Source: Auriscalpium vulgare (Eukaryota; Basidiomycota; Agaricomycetes; Russulales; Auriscalpiaceae). Taken from it: a stretch of 64,000 nucleotides of DNA. The stretch lies in NCBI GenBank assembly GCA_019915015.1, contig JAHBBC010000004.1:1922001-1986000 (forward strand), written 5' to 3'. The position numbers and the translations under genes are program-made. The notes below the pieces were generated by a model. That model was not told the DNA's origin, did not search any database, and was given only the letters and a program-made list of their open reading frames with translations. Of the stretch, positions 49,708 through 62,145 are shown in pieces (positions within the stretch are counted from its first letter, which is position 1; each line of letters begins with the position of its first letter).

Positions 49708-50610
49708 GACCTAGCTCGTGAGTGTATGTCGCTATCTTACTTGCTAGCTCAGCTTTCCATATGAATGACACGACCCTAGTGAGACTGTTCCTCGGGATAC
49801 CAACGCTTAACGCGTAGCCACTCTTCAATGACAGTACGCGAAGAGGCCTACTTATGCGCATCCCGGATTCGACCACCAAGTTGTGCAGACGGCCGTCATA
49901 GAACGCTGTGTAAATCTTTCTCCTACCTTTCAAAGGACTCACCATGACTATCGCCTAGATTGCACCGCGCTTGCACCATCTCAAGCTCCCTTTGAGATAT
50001 CTTTGTGTGAAGATTGGATCGCGGGTGACCGTTGTATGACACAGTCGAGATCACGTCCCACCAGCCACGACCGTGATACTCGACTGATACTCGCACCTTT
50101 GTCCATTCGGCAAATGACAGCTCAGTGGCCACCCGCGGCAGAGATCACTGAGTGCCAAACGCCCGGTTCCTCCTTCGAAGGCAGCTATTGCTCAATGTGC
50201 TCTTCTCAGGTGTGCTGCCGCGTCTGATTGATGGTGTAATATGGGTGAGTTCAAGAAGTCACCTCCTCTGTGGGAGCTGAAGCGTTGTCCGACCACTTAC
50301 ATTATCAAGAGCACTTGCAGCGCGAACAAGGTCCAGTGATTACTCACGAATTTGCATTTACGAGGTATGCACGAGGCATTTAGAAACATTGTCCACTTGG
50401 TCCATAAGGTTGTGAGCCACTTGGGCGGAAATCCTGGCTCTCCGTTAGCCTTTCTTCATTTCCCCGACGATAAGGACAAAGGGTGCAGCCTAACGGACCG
50501 ACCAACCCGTGAAGTCTCTAGGCAGCAGATGGTCGAAAGCAAGAAACCTAAGTCATTTAAAAGAAACCCTTGGTGAATACCAACGAGCCATCCGGGTACT
50601 GTTTTCCACT
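49708..50610. other. Intergenic, no gene supported
   Basis: No convincing coding frame. It includes the 3' end of the Apc15-like gene and the upstream region of the HMG-box gene. Confidence 0.45.
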
Positions 50611-51786
50611 ATGTCCTCCCCCAACAGTTCACCAAAGTTCTACATAGGCATGACTGGTATGTCGGCCGATGTACGTGGGTCTCACGATGCAGTACTCACG
50701 TTGCGTCACACTGTAGGTCCCAACCACCAGGGCTAGCCTCGACACCGTGCTCAAGTGCTTGCCTCGTTCTCCAATATTCGCCTTCACCCGACACACAACG
50801 ACTTCGGCGGTCCAGACGGTGCTCTCCTCATCACACAGCCCAGCGGCATAGACTTAGCGACATCCCCTCTTCCCTCTGAGAGCTCCTCGCCTCCGTCATC
50901 CCCGACAGAGCCTCTCCGTGGAAGAAAGAAAGCCCAACGCAGGCACAAGCCTGGGTACATTCCGCGCCCGCCCAACCCGTTCATAGTCTTCCGTTCCTCA
51001 TGGCTCAAGTCCAACGACGGCATGCGGGCCATCGAGGGCGACCACCGCCAGCTCAGCGGCATCTGCGGCGAGGTATGGAGGGCGATGTCCGATGCGAAGA
51101 AGCTCCCATACCAGAGGCAGGCGCAGGCGATGAAGGAGGCGCACGCGCGCAAGTACCCCGACTATCGCTTTTCGCCCCAGGGGCGCACTGAGGAGATCGT
51201 GCGCCGCAAGACGAAGCGCAATGGACCCGAGGACTTTCTGCGCATTAGTGAGGTTGCGAACCTCTCAATCGAGGGCAAGGAAGGTGCCGAACTCGCCGCC
51301 GCAGTCAAGACAGTCGACGAGCGTATCGCGTCGGCAGCCGGCTCTTCTGCTCCTCCGCTTGCTCTCAAGAGCGCCGAGGAGCCGAACGTCTCGCCTTCGC
51401 TTTTCAGCTCGCTGAGCTCACTCCTGACCCTCACCTCGGCGGCGCCCCACCCATCTTCTCAACAGCATGGAGGCTATGTCTCCCAGGAGCAGCTCGTGAG
51501 TATCCGGCCTTTCTCGCGTCCGAAAGCTAAGCCTGACGTCTCCTCTCAGATGCTGTCTCCTCTGTCAATTGCGCCTACCATAGACTTGACCTACTTTGAT
51601 CACTTTGTGGACGCCACGTTCCATCCGCCCGCGATCCCCAATGCCTTTGGCCTCGGCGTCTATGTACCCACGGGCGCAAGTTCTCCGTTGGATGACGACG
51701 CATTTCCCCGGCAATTCTCGGGCCAGTCATGTCCGACGCACAGGCTGCCCTCTCCGCCGAGCGCTGGAACCTCTCCGACCTTCTAG
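50611..51786 (+). CDS. HMG-box transcription factor
   Basis: A likely first exon from the ATG at 50611 (MSSPNSSPKFYIGMTGMSAD) splices (GTACGT...GGCTAG, 50671-50736) in phase to PRHRAQVLASFSNIRLHPTH. The HMG box spans about residues 85-155: GYIPRPPNPFIVFRSSWLK, HRQLSGICGEVWRAMSDAKK and YQRQAQAMKEAHARKYPDYR. The start RPPNPFIVFR is typical of fungal MAT/sexual-development type HMG boxes. The rest is Ser/Pro-rich. It probably binds DNA in the nucleus to regulate mating or development, but the box type alone does not show this. The stop is at 51786. Confidence 0.8.
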
Positions 51787-52407
51787 CCAACATGGAAACC
51801 CCACTTCGGCAGCAGTCGCTCGAGGGCGGCTTGGGACTGTCTCCTTGCCCCATGATTGATCTCGAAGCGGCATATTGTGCGCTCAAGGTTGGCTCATGAA
51901 GACGATGACGCTACCTGGGCACCGTGACATACAAGTAAGTAGCGGGTGACGCATGCAGAATTACAAGACAAAGAGGACGGACACGAACGTTGCGCGAACG
52001 TGATCGCAACAGGAGATCGCTGATGCACCATATATATCATGGACACAATCGAAGTTGATGCACAGCGCCGCAGCCATGCGCGATGTGAAGATCTAGATAC
52101 ACCTTAGCAGACGTCCGGCGTGGTGAATTGAGGCCGTATCAAAAAACTCAGTTTCATGAACACGACCATGATGATATGATTTGTTAGGCAACATAGTGGC
52201 AACAGATCACAACAAAGTTGGGGATTACGGGCAAACTACGATGCGCCTGGGTAGGCCTGGGTCACTCGCCCGCTCCATTGGTTAAATGATGAGAAGGACT
52301 CAGGGATGCAGGGTTAACATCGCATGGTGTGATTTGTGGTGGATACTTGATCCTTGATATTACCAGTTGCCCTGCAGGCAAGGTCTCTGGGCCAACCCGT
52401 AATTGGC
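51787..52407. other. Intergenic, no gene supported
   Basis: AT-richer sequence with no coding signal seen. Confidence 0.5.
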
Positions 52408-52620
52408 TCAGGCACATTTCACACCTTCGTCAGCCTCTCTCTCGGCTTCTTCCGTATTGCGGCGCTCGATCAAATATACAGTACCTCCCTTGAAGTGGGC
52501 AAGGTAGCTGCCGCGCGCAGCGGCGCTTTTCGAGTCTTCAAATTCCTGAGGAAATTTGGCGTCGGCCAGGCTTTCCACTGGCAGAACCAAAGAACGCAAA
52601 AAGAACGTCGCGACAGCCAA
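52408..52620 (-). CDS. Small hypothetical protein
   Basis: A 70-codon frame, MAVATFFLRSLVLPVESLAD then FPQEFEDSKSAAARGSYLAH and TVYLIERRNTEEAEREADE, with a plausible composition (hydrophobic start, charged end). An overlapping plus-strand frame of 142 codons looks less natural. No family is recognised. Confidence 0.35.
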   Translation of the reverse strand: MAVATFFLRSLVLPVESLADAKFPQEFEDSKSAAARGSYLAHFKGGTVYLIERRNTEEAEREADEGVKCA

Positions 52621-53552
52621 GCGACAGCAGTTGAAACAACTTGTACTGGTAAAAAGAAATCGCGACCCAAAAAAATGCTGTGGTTCGAGTGCGCCTTAAG
52701 CTTCGATTCTGCACAACGTCCCTGCCCGTTGGAGCCCGTAGGACGGTGTATTGGTGAGGAAGTGAGCCCACAGCCTGCGTGACGCCTCCGAAGGGTCTTG
52801 TCACAGCGTGCGACTAGGGCTCCCAGAGTCCCACCTAGCCTTCTTCAATGCCGCCATGGACCTGCAAATTGATCCCACGTCTCTCTATCTGTTTCTATGT
52901 ATACCTCTCGATCCCCAGCTGCAGTTCCGTTGTCAAATAAGTCTGTACTCTGTGACATCGTGCGCACTGCGAGCCAGGTGAGCTCCGGAGCCTGTTGATG
53001 ACACGTTGGTATATGTATGATTTTCTATAGTGAATGGCAGCAACGCAAAACCTCATCGCGAGTGCCGAGCAACGCTTCTCGCGACGCAAAGTGAAGACAA
53101 ATGACCCGATCCCTGCAGTATCCCTGCCGGGCTCAATTGAAGCGGTTGAACCTGCCTTCCTTTTACCCGCGGTTTCGCGCAGACGCCTTCTGATAGGGCG
53201 ACAAATAAATATCCCGAAGATTGGGTCGTTCGAAGACCGGCGCCGAGTCGCCGCTGAACGGGCACACTGAAGATGATTTGATTATGGGGCCTCATCTGCG
53301 TGTGCGGACTGATGGGGCAGCTGTCGCATCTCGGACTGAGGTCGCCAATATTTTTTCTTGGGAACTGCAGTTGGAAAATAGGAAGGTGTGACCTTGAGCA
53401 GAGGATCATTGATTTGTCCGCATACTTGCTCATCCCTCACGAGGTACTAAGCACACACCGGTCACCATGCACGCCTCCGAGTTGCTCCCAGTTTCATATA
53501 TAACCTTCAATACCCTTTGACTTTTACCCGTTGATTCCCTCAGGTTCCTACC
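52621..53552. other. Intergenic, no gene supported
   Basis: Short frames only. The end of this stretch is the upstream region of the glutamate decarboxylase gene. Confidence 0.45.
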
Positions 53553-55649
53553 ATGTCTCTTTCAAATTCCAAGGTATGCAGATATCATTTCGTTACATCT
53601 CTATGTCGGCCGCTTATCAAACCTTCAGCATATAAACCCAGAACAACTCCTCCAGGAGAGCAGGGTATCTGTCATCGTTGTTGTAGCCTTTTACGCGCTC
53701 ATAGTTTTGTTCAGGAGAAGAAAGAGAGGCGCCGCCGTCACTCTGTTGCGAATACCACGCTCCCCCGCAACTATGGCGCTCGCTACGGCACATCATCGCT
53801 CCCCAAGTATTCAATGCCGTGCACGGTACGTTTCAGTCCTATCGGTGCGGACAGCGTTGTTCTGAGCAGCATATGTTCGTGCATATAGGGCATAGATGCG
53901 GATTCTGCGTACCAGATTCTTCACGATGAGCTATCCCTCGACGGCTCGCCTCTCCTCAACTTGGCGTCTTTCGTAGCAACATGGATGCCCCCTGCAGCCG
54001 ACAAGCTGATGATGGAGAATATTTCCAAAAACCTAGTTAATCAGGAAGAATATCCTGTTACCCAGGATCTTCATGCGCGCTGTCAGTACCACTGGCTCCA
54101 CCACTCGGTCTGCGGCACTAATCACACTGCATGTCACAGGTATCTCAATCCTCGCCGACCTGTGGCACGCACCGTCTTCCCATTTGGCCGTCGGGACAGC
54201 GACGACTGGTTCCTCAGAGGCCATCATGCTCGGGGGCTCGCGATGAAGCGCATATGGCAGGAAAAGCGCAGAGCTGCGGGCAAGTCGATTCACGAGCCAG
54301 GCCCCAACATTGTCATGGGAGCCAACGCGCAGGTCGCCCTCGAGAAGTTTGCGCGCTACTTCGAAGTGGAGGCGCGGCTGGTCCCGATCTCCCAGGAGAG
54401 CAAGTATCGCCTCGACCCCAAGAAGGCGATAGAGTACGTTGATGAGAATACCATTGGTGTCTATGTCATCCTCGGGAGCACGTACACAGGCCACTATGAG
54501 CCCGTGAAGGAGATGGCGGAACTCCTCGACCAGTTTGAGGAAGAGACAGGACACTACGTGCCTATTCACGGTAATTGGACTGGTTGATATTCGTTGGCAG
54601 GGTACTGATACGGTCACTTCAGTTGATGGGGCGTCCGGTGCCTTCATCGCGCCATTTGCCACTGTACGTCTGCCATTCCTCTGCCCATGTAGCCGTGATT
54701 TACATCCCTCTTATTCAGCCCAGACTCGAATGGGACTTCCGCATTCCCCGCGTCGTCCATCAACACGTCCGGACACAAGTTCGGCCTGTCCTATGTCGGC
54801 GTGGGCTGGATCATCTGGCGTACGCCGCAGCACCTGCCGAAGGACCTTATCTTTGAAATCCATTACCTTGGTTGCGTCGAACATTCATTCTCGCTCACCT
54901 TCTCGCGCCCCGCGCACCCGGTCATCGCGCAGTACTACAATTTCCTTCACCTCGGGTACCAGGGCTACCGCAACGCGGCACTCTGCAGCCTGCAGAACGC
55001 ACGCCTGCTCTCATGTGCGCTCGAGGTTAGCGGGTACTTCACCGTGCTCAGCGACATTCACAGGCCCCCGTCGGCCGGCATGAGCCTCACACAGTTGGCG
55101 AAGTACGCGCTCGACGCTGGCGACCGGGATGACGGTCAGAACTACGAGCCTGGCCTGCCTGTCGTCGCGTTCCGCTTCTCGGATGAATTCCAGGCGGAGC
55201 ATCCCGAGACTCAGCAGAGATGGATCCAGACGCTGCTTCGCGCGAAGGGATGGTGCGTGTCTTGACCTACGTGGAGTCAAGGCGTGGTTCTGACTGTATG
55301 CATATAGGATTGTCCCAAATTATGAGCTCGCTCCCGGTCTCGCCCACGTCCAGATCCTCCGTGTCGTCGTTCGCGAGACGCTATCAGAGGCGCTCATCGA
55401 CCGCCTCGTTAAGAATCTTGTTAGTCTTCCTCCAGCTACCATGGTGTACGGCTACTGACTCTGCCTATTCATTAGCTTGAGGTCACTGAATCCCTGATTG
55501 AGAAAAACTCACCGTCGCATGCGCTCAACGCGTTGGGCCAGGGCCGTGCCATCCCGGCTATGCACCAGCATGAGCACGGTCGCATCGACAAGGAGGACAT
55601 GCCGGAGCACCCTGGCGAGAGCGGCACTTACGCGAAGCTGCAGCTGTGA
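53553..55649 (+). CDS. Glutamate decarboxylase, with two apparent one-base frame breaks
   Basis: Group II PLP-dependent decarboxylase that turns glutamate into GABA in the cytosol. Exons from the ATG at 53553: RNYGARYGTSSLPKYSMP, SAYQILHDELSLDGSPLLNL, ADKLMMENISKNLVNQEEYP, then LADLWHAPSSHLAVGTATTG and SSEAIMLGG, MKRIWQEKRRAAGKSIHEPG, NIVMGANAQVALEKFARYFE, VDGASGAFIAPFA, the PLP-lysine motif NTSGHKFGLSYVGVGWIIWR, YEPGLPVVAFRFSDEFQAEH, and the C-terminus ending at the TGA at 55649. The frame must change by one base near 54237 (between IMLGG and LAMK) and near 54757 (between FRIPRV and INTSGHK). All catalytic regions are present, so these may be assembly indels; otherwise the gene is inactive. 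Confidence 0.88.
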
Positions 55650-56046
55650 CAGTTTTTTGGATGTGCAAGTTGGAGGTGGACGATGTCTTTCGCCATACGC
55701 GTAACCCTAGTACATACATTATCATAATCCTCACCTATGGACATCTCTTGAGATGATACTGTACATCTTCTCTTCTTTAACGCATACAGACGGCTCCAGG
55801 ACAGCACAGTGTACAGTAGACATGTTCTAGTACATGCTCTCCAAAAATCGAGTCGCTAGCATTAGTGGTCCATACGGGCCGCTCATCCTACCAGCTTTCG
55901 GAGGGGCACTGTAGATCGCATGTAGAGACCGAAAGCTAATTGCAGGCCTGTTGCTATGTGTTCCCGCATTAAGATATCAGGTAGAACACCAAGATGTGCG
56001 CCGTTGGAGATCTCAAATAATACCAATAAATATACCTTCCAACGTC
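55650..56046. other. Spacer between converging genes
   Basis: Glutamate decarboxylase and CreC end towards each other here. No gene seen. Confidence 0.5.
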
Positions 56047-58339
56047 TCACTGCACAAGGTCCAGGTCCGCTTCCATCGCGCGCTGTGCGTGCCCACCTTT
56101 TTCGGGACGCCCGGGGATTACGAGCGGACGGATCCAGAGTTTCACGAGCCCCGTCTTCGACGCGGTGAGCAACCAGCGCGGGAGGAACATGACCGCGGTG
56201 AGGAGGTCATCCTCGAGCTGCTTGACCTGCACAGGGAGTGTCAGTCAGTTGATGGCTGTGGGAGGGCGGAGCGCACGCACCAGCACGGGCTGCACGACGG
56301 CGACTTCGTTGCGCGAGGGCGCGGGGTGGTAGCGCGGGGAGGGGCCGTCGGCGCCGGGCGGCGGCAGGTGCAGCGTCGAGCGCTCCGCGGTGCCGTCGCG
56401 TCTGCGCAGGGACAGCGAGATCGTGGAGGACACGGACATGGACTGCTTTACGTAGGCAGACTGGAGCTTCGGCCGGTGCAGGATGCCGCTGGAAAAGTCC
56501 CACTATACGTGCGGGCATCAAGAATGAGCGCGCGGGTCATCGGAAGTACGACGTACGAGGATAATCTTGTTGTCCTCCCCGACACTGCCAAAGCGGTACG
56601 TCCGCCCATCACACCGCACGTCGTCAAACGCAAGACCGGACACGAACGACGAGTGGCCCTGACAGCGCGCAATGACGCGCTGCTCCCACGGAGAGAAGAT
56701 GTTCACCAGGTCATCCTGGCCGCCGGTCTACTCATGGTTCAGATTCGTGATCATGACATCGGGTCGCTCAAACATTACTCACAATGATAAATCGTCCGTC
56801 CGGTGACCAAGCGACGCAGGTTAATGAGCCAAAGTAGGCCGCGTAACAGTCGACCAATCTCGAGGACTGTTAGTGCAAGGCAAGCACTGGGAGGAGAAAC
56901 TCAACTGTTCAGCGAGTGCGTCGATCACTCTTAGACAACCGTCTTCAGATATGGCCGCAACGTATTTCACGTCGGGAGAAAATACAAAGTCTTCGTCAAG
57001 CGGAAGACCATCAGACACGGCATGGCTATGGCCCTGGAGGCACGCACCTACAACGCTGCGCTTCGACACCTTCCAATGGCTCACTGGGTTTTTCGTTGCC
57101 TTGTCCTTGTCCTTCTCTGCCTTCCCCCCACCACCGGCTGCTCCCGCCGCGCCGTTCACAGGGTGCCATGGCGGCATCGTCACGAAGATGCTGTCGAGCG
57201 GGTTCCACTCTCCAGGAGGTGTATCGGCTGCCGGCGGTGGCGACATAACTGGGCTGCCGGGTAGCGATCGCAGAATTGGAGACGAAGCAGTCGGAGCCTG
57301 CGGGCTAAAGACGCCGTCGTCGCGGTCCTTGTCGTAGACGATGATGGTCCCGTCGGCGTGCGAGACGAGGAAGAGGTTGGGCGAGGATGGCACCCATCGC
57401 ACGGCAGTACACGCTGAACCAGATATTCTGCCTTGCTTGTTGAGGCGGGCGTAGCGTGATGTTATAGGGTCTGGAGCGGATCGGTCGTGAGTGTCGCGAT
57501 GCAAGAATGGTGCTGTCCACGCACCGAACCATAACAGATCGCCGGTGTTGTAGCCAATGATGATGTCTAGATGCTCATGTGAGACCGTCGATTGGTTCAC
57601 GTCGTGGCACGTAGGGAAGGCAGAGAACGCAATGCGTGCCAGAGGTTCCTGCGACCGTCATGCACTCTGGAGAAGCGGAAGCGGCGCTGTGCAACACACA
57701 CCTTGCTCTTCTGGCCGCCCTCAACCCAATACAGATTCTTCGCCGAGTTGTAGAAGACATATGTGACTTCACCCTGCTTCGAGGCAAGGGTCCTAGCGAG
57801 GCCCTCCTGGCTCTGGAGGCGTGTAATGAACGTGGAAGATGTTGTGCGCATGTTGTGCTTCGGCCGCGAGAGTGGGCGCCGCTTTCCACCTTGAGCCGGA
57901 CTGAAGAGCCCAGGGGGATCCTGGGCAATGACGGGCGTTGCGGGGGTGCTGTCTGGCAGGTTTGAGACGTCGGGCGAGGTGCCCTCCTCCGGGGTGTCGC
58001 TGCTGGACACGCTCAGACCGTCCTCCTTTGGCGGGGCGAGGTTGCGGTCCTTCCAGAAGTCCTTGCCCCCACCGAGGAGCTGGCCGAGGCCGGGGGCGCC
58101 TGTCTGCTTGGTAGGGAAACGCACAGTGACGGCCGAGAGGCGAGTTGGGAAGAGGGGGGTGGGAGCATTGTGCACGACGGGGATGGCCCTATGGTCCTCT
58201 GTGATGGAGTAGACGCCCTCGGGGGCGACAAAGGTGGACTGCTCGAGGGTCGGGCGTGGCGGGGGAGGCTCTGGTGCTGTGTACCGCGGAAGACAACGTT
58301 GGGTGCGGGAGGGCCAGCGTCGTACGCTGCCGAGAACAT
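56047..58339 (-). CDS. creC: CreC-type WD40 protein (catabolite repression, DMWD/WDR20 family)
   Basis: Read downward from the ATG at 58339 ([19 protein letters not shown]). The N-terminal part is [20 protein letters not shown] and [18 protein letters not shown]. The WD40 region carries [109 protein letters not shown] and EDNKIIL-WDFSSG, ending at 56047. In Aspergillus CreC partners the CreB deubiquitinase in carbon catabolite repression. The human counterparts are WDR20 and DMWD. A one-base frame break is needed near 58284 (RG to YTAPE). It lies head-to-head with the E1-beta gene, 80 bases apart. Confidence 0.85.
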
Positions 58340-58419
58340 CGACGGTGATGATGGTGAGCTCAGAGCAAGCTGTCTCAGCCGACGACCAAGATCCGGCCCT
58401 GCCTCTGCTCTCTTCCCCC

Positions 58420-60087
58420 ATGTTCCCCCACAAGTCCCCCGCCGCCCGCGCAGTAGCACGCTATGTCTCCGCACAGGTGAGCCCTTCCTCGTCGTTTTAT
58501 TCTACCTGCTCATCCCCCGACAGAGCAGGCGGGCGGGTCCCCGACGCTGCGAGTCCTCCGGGGCGGAGCCGCCGCCCGCCGGCGGGCACCTCCCCTCCAT
58601 CGCGACATCGAAGATCCTCCGCACCACGCGCGACGCGTCGCTGCGCACGCGGGCATAGCCTGGCAGGATGAGAGGGCCGGTGCGTCCGACAAGACGATTG
58701 TCGGTGGGCGCGAGACGCGCAAAATGAATGTCTACCAGGCCGTGCGAGACGCGATGAGGTGCGTCCGGCTTCTTGCTTCGGCTACCGCAGCTCACTTCTT
58801 CTTTACTGCCTTAGCATAGCGCTCCTCAAGGACGACTCCGCCGTCGTCTTTGGCGAGGATGTTGCCTTTGGGGGAGTATTCCGGTGTACGATGGCGAGTC
58901 TCAGCGTCATATAGACCGCCAAATACTTACTAATTCATGGAGCAGGGTCTGGCAGAAGAGTTTGGTGAGCCCCATTCTGTCTTTCATCATCACCTCTCAT
59001 ATCTCTTCGCAGGGCGTGAGCGTGTCTTCAATACTCCTCTTTCCGAGCAAGGCATCGCCGGCTTTGGCATCGGTCTCGCCGCTATGGGCCAGACAGCCAT
59101 CGCGGAAATTCAGTTTGGCGACTATATCTGGCCCGCATTTGACCAGGCAAGTACCCGCTAGCATATATATCCCCCTGCTGACGTTGTGCGCAGATCGTGA
59201 ACGAGGCTGCGAAATACCGATACCGGAGCGGTGGCCAGTTCAATGTCGGCGGGCTTACTATACGGACACCCATCATGGCTGTCGGTCATGGTGCCCTCTA
59301 CCACTCACAAAGCCCAGAAGGCTTCTTCATGGGCGCTTCAGGGATCAAGGAAAGCTTCTTCTGAAGAGTGTGCCACCCTCCACTCATCTTACCTCCAGAT
59401 CGTAATTCCGCGTTCACCAATCCAAGCCAAGGGCCTGCTTCTTGCATCCATCCGAGACCCCAACCCCGTTATATTCATGGAGCCGAAGATTCTCTACCGC
59501 TCTGCCAGTGAGTTCTCATGTTCTTGCCGTCGAGGGCTACCCGCTTATACACCCTAGTCGAGCAAGTACCCATCGACGATTTCGAGCTGCCCATAGGCCG
59601 CGCGGAAGTGCTCATACCGGGCGCTGACCTGACGCTACTCTCGTGGGGCACGCCCCTCTTCCACTGCGAGACGGCGCTCTCTATGCTCGAGAGCCCACCG
59701 CCCGCGCTCGCACCCCACGTACCCGCGGCCCTGCGCGGCGCGAAAGTCGAGCTCATCGACCTGCGCACGATCCTCCCGTGGGATATCGAGACGGTGCTGG
59801 AAAGCGTGCAGCGCACCGGGCGCCTCGTCGTCGTGCACGAGGCGAGCAAGACTGCCGGCGTCGGCGCAGAGATCGCGGCGGAGGTGCAGCGCCGCGCGTT
59901 TTTGAAGCTCAATGCGCCGGTGAGGCGCGTCACGGGCTGGGAGTGAGTGTGTTCCTAGCGTTTGTGGAATATTCAGCTGATATGCTCCCGTTTGTGCAGC
60001 ACACCGATGGGTTTGCAGTACGAGAAGTTTATAATCCCCGATGCAGTCCGCGTGCTGGATGCGATCGTCGAGACACTGTCATACTAG
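58420..60087 (+). CDS. Branched-chain 2-oxoacid dehydrogenase E1-beta subunit
   Basis: The ATG at 58420 opens [19 protein letters not shown], a positively charged start typical of mitochondrial import. Exons follow through [197 protein letters not shown] and [13 protein letters not shown] to the TAG at 60087. It pairs with E1-alpha in the mitochondrial matrix to oxidise the keto acids of leucine, isoleucine and valine. Two introns use GC-AG boundaries (GCGAGT after FRCTM, GCAAGT after AFDQ). A third intron, after GASGIK, lacks a normal donor. Confidence 0.9.
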
Positions 60088-60516
60088 TAACGAAGCAATA
60101 ATTGCAGATGTTTGGCAACAGACAGACACCGCATCTCTGGAGGGAAACAAAGAAAGCGCGCCGGGTAAGCACATGGCTTGTTATCACGCACCGTCAGGTG
60201 GCGCTTCCTTTGGCTTCAGCTTCGTTCCTCGTCAAGTGCGCGGTGTGACTGTCTGACCGCCTCCGTGCCGGTGGGCATTTATCACCATTTGCTGAGAACT
60301 TTTGAACGTCTCTATACCAGCCGCAGGAATAGACACAAAGGAAACACGAACCGGCTGGCACGCGTTTGATTTGGACAACGGCATCCTTGGTCCTTGGATC
60401 CGCACTCCATTGTCCCGCACGGCCACATCCTGCGGAATTTGTGACCAGAAAACCATCCTTTAAGATGAGAGTTTGCGTAGGTCTGCCCATTAATATCCAT
60501 ACTTTGTCATCTCAAC

Positions 60517-61540
60517 ATGTCGATCTCCTACCTGAAGGAAGCCTCTGAGAGCACTCCCGTTGAACACGGGCCCTCCGGAACGGAGCCATTCTCAAGGACT
60601 CGTGGCGAATGCCGTGCAGCCGCGACGGCCGCCCGCAGGGTACGAGGGCGCATGGGTACAAGACTGTGCGGTTCAACACCAAGACTCTCCCGCCCCATGT
60701 GCACCATCGGTTTCTTTTGGCCGTCGTCGGGACCGCGCTGAAAACGTTCAGTTGCACTCGCGATCTGTGCGCTGCCATACGGGACGCTGCCGAAGGTGCG
60801 AGTGTCTTCGAGCGATATACATTTTGAGCGGCGTCTGACGTCCTACAGCACATGCAAGGGCTTACGAAGTCGCGGAACTCCTGCACCGGGATGTCAGCGC
60901 CGGAAACATTCTCTTCCAGAAGACCGAGGATGGTGTCTTCGGAGGGATTTTAATCGACTGGGAGATGCGGCGGCAAGACCGCACAGTGAGTGTTCGGTTC
61001 ATTATCGTTGTCTGGGCCACGGAGTCTCATGCTGCTTCAGGGGACTTGGCTGTTCATCTCAGGACTGCGGCAGACCGACCCCGCAAAGCCGCACGAACTC
61101 TCCGATGACCTGGAGTCATTCGTTCATGTCCTGACATATAATCTCGTTCTATATCGCCCCATGAAGAACGCCCACGTTTCCTCGAACGTCCGTGCCGTCT
61201 TTTATGACTACGATATCCGCGCAGAGGACAACATCGTCGTCGGCGGTGCGGGCAAGTCCTCGTTTTTGGGAGCACCATTTTTCAAAACAAAATGCTCCGC
61301 GACGCCCTGCCGGATCCCTGCGCCAAAACTGTGCGCGACCTCAGGGTACTTTTTGCTCCTCTGTATTGCGACGAGGAGGATGTAACGAAAGAAGCAGTTG
61401 CTGCCGCTCGCAAAGCACTCAAAGCACTTCAAACATCCGAGACACTGGTGAAAATTTTCAGAGACTGGCTTGGAGAAGACGGATGGCCAACCGACGACGG
61501 CCGCCAGCATGTTCTCATTGCTCGTCACCGGTACTACTAG
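60517..61540 (+). pseudogene. FunK1 kinase, internally deleted copy
   Basis: The promoter and first codons (MSISYLKEASESTPVEHGPS) match the two full copies. The sequence then jumps from TEPFS straight to a RTRAHGYKT segment and VGTALKTFSCTRDLCAAIRD, omitting most of the N-terminal half. The catalytic loop (LHRDVSAGNILFQK), DWE and GTWLFISGLRQTDPAKPHEL remain. A one-base frame break occurs after KSSFLG. It is more diverged than the two full copies are from each other. Confidence 0.75.
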
Positions 61541-62145
61541 CCGCCGGCCCAGCCCACGAATTCCCTGCACGAGCCGTGGCATTTGTACCACTCGTTGCCA
61601 GAAGGCTCTCCTGTTTTCGTTCAAATGTGTGTGAAAATTTTGTTTTCTGTTGATTGTCGTTCAACTTACCGTTGTAGTCGCTCTCACAGCTACAGCTGCG
61701 CCCGTCTTCTTATCTGCTTACGAGCCACGTACGCCTGTCATATAGCCTGGCCGCACCTCGTTCTTTAATTCTCATGTTCTAATAATCCTTCCCTACATAT
61801 ATCGTTGCACGATATCTATCTTCTGACACCATAGGTCAAGCTACGGAAACCAGTTGCATGATATATATAGTTCATCACCACGACGGGGTTTCGATGCAGT
61901 GGCCATCCGAGTCGACAACAGCTCAATGAGTGGTAAGACTAAGTAAGCCTACAGTAGGATACGTCCTTCTGATCGTTATGTCGCGATCAATTAGGGTGAG
62001 GCCTAGTCTCCGTGGATGACCTTGGCACAGACGGTAGTCGTTCGGTTGAGAACTTGGATAAAACAAAGACAAAACAAAGGAACTGCGAAACGGGCGTCGC
62101 CGGCCGGAGCGGGCAGGCCCCGGCCCCGGCGGTTACGAGCACGTG
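61541..62145. other. Intergenic, no gene supported
   Basis: AT-rich spacer between the FunK1 remnant and the right inverted arm. No gene seen. Confidence 0.5.

Noticed and set aside
52354..52782. Plus-strand open frame of 142 codons
   Set aside because: No start context, no splice partner and unnatural composition; the opposite 70-codon frame looks more protein-like.
53034..53270. Plus-strand frame of 78 codons upstream of glutamate decarboxylase
   Set aside because: No conserved motif and no splice link to the decarboxylase exons.
55951..56787. Plus-strand open frame of 278 codons
   Set aside because: Antisense shadow of the CreC WD40 exons, with arginine-rich composition typical of such shadows.
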